Shown here: positions 4,650 through 6,967 of the stretch, piece after piece
Numbering within the stretch: the first letter of the stretch is position 1
How the letters are laid out: each line of letters begins with the position of its first letter
Origin: Bacteroidales bacterium UBA3389
Lineage (GTDB): Bacteria; Bacteroidota; Bacteroidia; Bacteroidales; P3
Assembly (NCBI GenBank): GCA_002358835.1
Contig: DEPP01000116.1
Span: 13,307 to 20,273, forward strand
Direction of reading: 5' to 3'
Length of the DNA stretch: 6,967 bases
Made by a program: the position numbers and the translations under genes
Notes under the pieces: model-generated
Database searches by the model: none
The model's input: the letters and a program-made list of their open reading frames with translations, nothing else
Told to the model about the DNA's origin: nothing

Positions 4650-5303
4650 ATGGCACATTTGGTAGCACCTTCTTTGTTGTCGGTTGATTTCTGCAATATG
4701 GGCAGAGACATCGATATGTTGAACAAAAGCGAAGCGGATTGGCTGCATCTGGATATCATGGACGGTATGTTCGTTCCCAATATCTCATTCGGACAACCTG
4801 TTGTCAAGCATATAAAGAAATTATCTCAAAAGCCGCTCGATGTACACCTTATGATAATGGATCCGGATCGTTATTTCGAGGATTTCAAGGCTTGCGGTGC
4901 GGATATTCTTTCGGTGCATTACGAAGCTTGTACGCATCTTCACAGAAGTCTGAGCAGAATCAGAGAGTTGGGAATGCAGTCGGGAGTCGTTTTGAATCCG
5001 CATACGTCTGTCGGACTCTTGGAAGACATTCTGCCGATGTGCGATGTGGTTATGCTGATGAGCGTTAATCCGGGTTTCGGCGGGCAAAAATTCATAGAAA
5101 ACACCTATGAGAGAACTTCACGCTTGAAAGAAATGATAGAAAAGAAGAATCCGTATTGTTTGATCGAGATAGACGGAGGTGTAAACACTCAAAACGCAGA
5201 ACGATTGTACGAGTGCGGAGCCGATGTCTTGGTTGCAGGAAGTGCAGTCTTTGCTTCGGAAAATCCTATGGAGACCATAAAACAATTGAAGTTGATTAAG
5301 TAA
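4650..5303 (+). CDS. rpe: Ribulose-phosphate 3-epimerase
   Basis: The enzyme interconverts D-ribulose 5-phosphate and D-xylulose 5-phosphate in the pentose phosphate pathway (EC 5.1.3.1). At 217 residues it has normal family length and a complete TIM-barrel signature: APSLLSVDF (6-14), HLDIMDGMFVPNISFG (33-48), DVHLMI (64-69), VNPGFGGQKFI (139-149), EIDGGV (173-178) and AGSAVF (196-201). The expected metal ligands are H33, D35, H66 and D175; D35 and D175 form the acid-base pair, and S8 lies in the active site. Nothing appears degraded. It starts 21 bp after the helicase stop and ends 10 bp before the phosphatase gene, so co-transcription is likely. Its supply of ribose phosphates fits loosely with purB further down the operon. 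Confidence 0.96.
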   Translation: MAHLVAPSLLSVDFCNMGRDIDMLNKSEADWLHLDIMDGMFVPNISFGQPVVKHIKKLSQKPLDVHLMIMDPDRYFEDFKACGADILSVHYEACTHLHRSLSRIRELGMQSGVVLNPHTSVGLLEDILPMCDVVMLMSVNPGFGGQKFIENTYERTSRLKEMIEKKNPYCLIEIDGGVNTQNAERLYECGADVLVAGSAVFASENPMETIKQLKLIK

Positions 5304-5313
5304 AAACAAACGT

Positions 5314-6063
5314 ATGGGATTGTTCGGTTTGTTCTCGAAGAAAGAAAAGAAATTGAAGGAAGCGATTGATTTGAGCGTGCTTCACACCGATGTACACTCG
5401 CATTTGATACCGGGAATCGACGACGGCTCGCCCGATATGGAGACTTCGATTGCCTTATTGAAAGATTTAGAAAGTTTAGGCTTCAAAAAAGTAATCACGA
5501 CTCCCCATGTCAAAGCCGAGGTCTTCCCAAATGACGTAAACGAACTCGATGAATTGTGTGAGAAATTGAGGCATGAGGCAAAGATGTCGGGAATCGGATT
5601 AACCATAGAGGTGGGAGCAGAGCATAGAATTGATGATGACTTTCATGAACGTTTGAAATCGAGAATGTTTAAGACGTTTTGCGGAAACCATCTTTTGATT
5701 GAGTTACCGTTTTACGCTCCACCGATGGGCTTGAACGAGTATTTGTTCGAATTACAGCTTGCCGGATATAGATTAATTCTCGCTCACCCCGAACGATACT
5801 TGTTTTGGTATAAAGATTTCGAGAAATTCGAAGAATTAAAAGACAGAGGAATTTTGTTTCAGCTCAATACGATGAGTCTCGGCGGCTATTTCGGAGATGA
5901 AGTGTATGGTTTGGCAAAACGCCTCGTTGAAGAAGAAATGATAGAACTTTTAGGGACTGATACGCATGGGGCAAGGCATATCGAGGCTATAAGGAACACT
6001 TTGCACAGTCCTGTTTTGGATAAATTGATTAAGTCAGGAAACATTATAAACAGAAGATTTTAG
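5314..6063 (+). CDS. PHP-type tyrosine-protein phosphatase (CpsB/YwqE-like)
   Basis: This 249-residue PHP-fold metal-dependent hydrolase belongs to the CpsB/CapC/YwqE group, whose characterised members remove phosphate from bacterial tyrosine autokinases that control polysaccharide export (EC 3.1.3.48). The metal-binding motifs are intact: DVHSHLIPGIDDGS (26-39), E43 in METS, TTPH (62-65), GAEHRIDDDF (101-110), IELPF (129-133), LAHPERY (156-162) and GTDTHG (214-219). Residues 1-19 form a basic extension (MGLFGLFSKKEKK) ahead of the fold. Family members usually sit in capsule or exopolysaccharide loci. Here the gene lies between rpe and purB, 10 bp and 2 bp away, with no kinase or glycan gene in view, so its partner must be encoded elsewhere or its substrate differs. 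Membership of the PHP family is secure; the exact substrate is inferred. Confidence 0.88.
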   Translation: MGLFGLFSKKEKKLKEAIDLSVLHTDVHSHLIPGIDDGSPDMETSIALLKDLESLGFKKVITTPHVKAEVFPNDVNELDELCEKLRHEAKMSGIGLTIEVGAEHRIDDDFHERLKSRMFKTFCGNHLLIELPFYAPPMGLNEYLFELQLAGYRLILAHPERYLFWYKDFEKFEELKDRGILFQLNTMSLGGYFGDEVYGLAKRLVEEEMIELLGTDTHGARHIEAIRNTLHSPVLDKLIKSGNIINRRF

Positions 6064-6065
6064 AA

Positions 6066-6967
6066 ATGGAAACATTGAATGCAATAAGTCCGATTGACGG
6101 AAGATACCGCAGATCGACAGAAAAATTATCAGATTACTTTTCTGAAGCGTCTCTAATCAAGTATAGAGTCAAGGTAGAAGTGGAATATTTCATCGCTCTT
6201 TGCGAATTGCCGCTTGAACAATTGAAAGATATTCCGCAAAGCAGCTTTGAGAAGATGCGAGACATTTATAGAAATTTCTCTCTCGAAGATGCAAAAGAAG
6301 TAAAGGAAATAGAAAAGACAACCAATCACGATGTCAAAGCGGTGGAATACTTTTTGAAAAAACACTTTGAGGCATTGGGGTTGGGCGAACACAAGGAATA
6401 CATTCATTTTGGCTTGACTTCTCAGGATATAAACAACACTTCAGTTCCGCTTTCTTTGAGAGATTGCCACAATGAGACTCTTTTGCCGATGTTGAATGAG
6501 GTTTTGGAAATTCTTTCTCAAAAAGCACAAGAATGGAATAACGTTCCGATGTTGGCACACACACACGGACAACCTGCATCTCCGACTTTGCTCGGCAAAG
6601 AGCTGCAAGTATTCGTCTATCGTTTGCAACAACAATTGGCATATTTTGATGCCATTCCTTTCTCTGCAAAATTCGGTGGAGCAACAGGTAACTTTAATGC
6701 TCATAATATCGCATTTCCGCAATATGATTGGGTGGATTTCGCAAATGGATTCTGTGAAAGAATAGGATTGAAACGCTCTTTGTTCACAACGCAAATTGAA
6801 AACTACGACAACTTATCGGCATATTTTGATAACTTACGCCGTTTGAATGTGATATTGCTTGATTTCTGCAGAGATATGTGGCAATACATTTCGATGGAAT
6901 ACTTTAAGCAAAAAATAAAAGAGGGAGAAGTCGGCTCTTCTGCAATGCCTCACAAGGTTAATCCTAT
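6066..6967 (+). CDS. purB: Adenylosuccinate lyase, 3' end beyond the window
   Basis: PurB cleaves SAICAR to AICAR and adenylosuccinate to AMP, each with release of fumarate, in purine synthesis (EC 4.3.2.2). The window holds 300 complete codons, about two thirds of the roughly 456 residues of E. coli PurB, which it closely resembles. Visible motifs are SPIDGRY (8-14), TTNHDVKAVEYF (85-96), FGLTSQDINN (115-124), HTHGQP (165-170) with the probable general acid H167, KFGGATGNFNAH (202-213), and the fumarate-lyase signature GSSAMPHKVNP (290-300) with the catalytic serine. The sequence stops just after that signature; the gene is cut by the window, not broken. It begins two bases after the phosphatase stop, which suggests translational coupling as the fourth gene of the operon. 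Confidence 0.95.
   Translation, partial: METLNAISPIDGRYRRSTEKLSDYFSEASLIKYRVKVEVEYFIALCELPLEQLKDIPQSSFEKMRDIYRNFSLEDAKEVKEIEKTTNHDVKAVEYFLKKHFEALGLGEHKEYIHFGLTSQDINNTSVPLSLRDCHNETLLPMLNEVLEILSQKAQEWNNVPMLAHTHGQPASPTLLGKELQVFVYRLQQQLAYFDAIPFSAKFGGATGNFNAHNIAFPQYDWVDFANGFCERIGLKRSLFTTQIENYDNLSAYFDNLRRLNVILLDFCRDMWQYISMEYFKQKIKEGEVGSSAMPHKVNP

Noticed and set aside
6066..6967. Truncated purB pseudogene.
   Set aside because: The frame is open to the last base and all motifs up to the fumarate-lyase signature are intact, so the missing part simply lies beyond the window.

Overview
The window looks like chromosomal DNA of a Bacteroidota species, probably of the order Bacteroidales. Three things point there. 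Two intergenic regions carry the promoter element TATCTTTG, which fits the phylum's -7 consensus TAnnTTTG. The genes lack clear Shine-Dalgarno sequences. The enzymes (a DeaD-type helicase, a CpsB/YwqE-like PHP phosphatase and the long form of PurB) are typical of that group. All genes are on the + strand.

Layout. Positions 1-244 are intergenic: a dispersed repeat, a 10-bp tandem repeat, a probable promoter, and a 15-codon open frame that overlaps the next start codon. Positions 245-2653 encode an 802-residue protein with an N-terminal TIR domain, one membrane segment, a leucine-rich heptad coil, a short helical linker and about ten WD40 repeats. Positions 2654-2882 are a second repeat-rich intergenic region. 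It holds a long imperfect palindrome, a 21-bp tandem repeat and a well-formed promoter. From 2883 to the end lies a tight housekeeping operon: DEAD-box RNA helicase, ribulose-phosphate 3-epimerase (rpe), PHP-type tyrosine phosphatase, and adenylosuccinate lyase (purB, cut by the window end). The gaps between these four genes are 21, 10 and 2 bp.

How it fits together. The operon joins RNA remodelling, pentose phosphate and purine metabolism with a signalling-type phosphatase, and is probably transcribed from the promoter at 2832-2862. The TIR-WD40 gene is the accessory part. It has its own probable promoter, and its two flanks share sequence modules in the same order, so it sits between direct repeats about 2.7 kb apart. 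Its base composition falls from about 51% GC in sampled TIR-coding segments to about 35% in a sampled late WD40 segment.

The most interesting candidate is this single-gene TIR-membrane-coil-WD40 protein. It keeps the glutamate expected of NAD-cleaving TIR domains but has no STAND NTPase module. It reads like a one-protein receptor in which a propeller senses and a TIR domain responds. That role is inferred from domain architecture alone.
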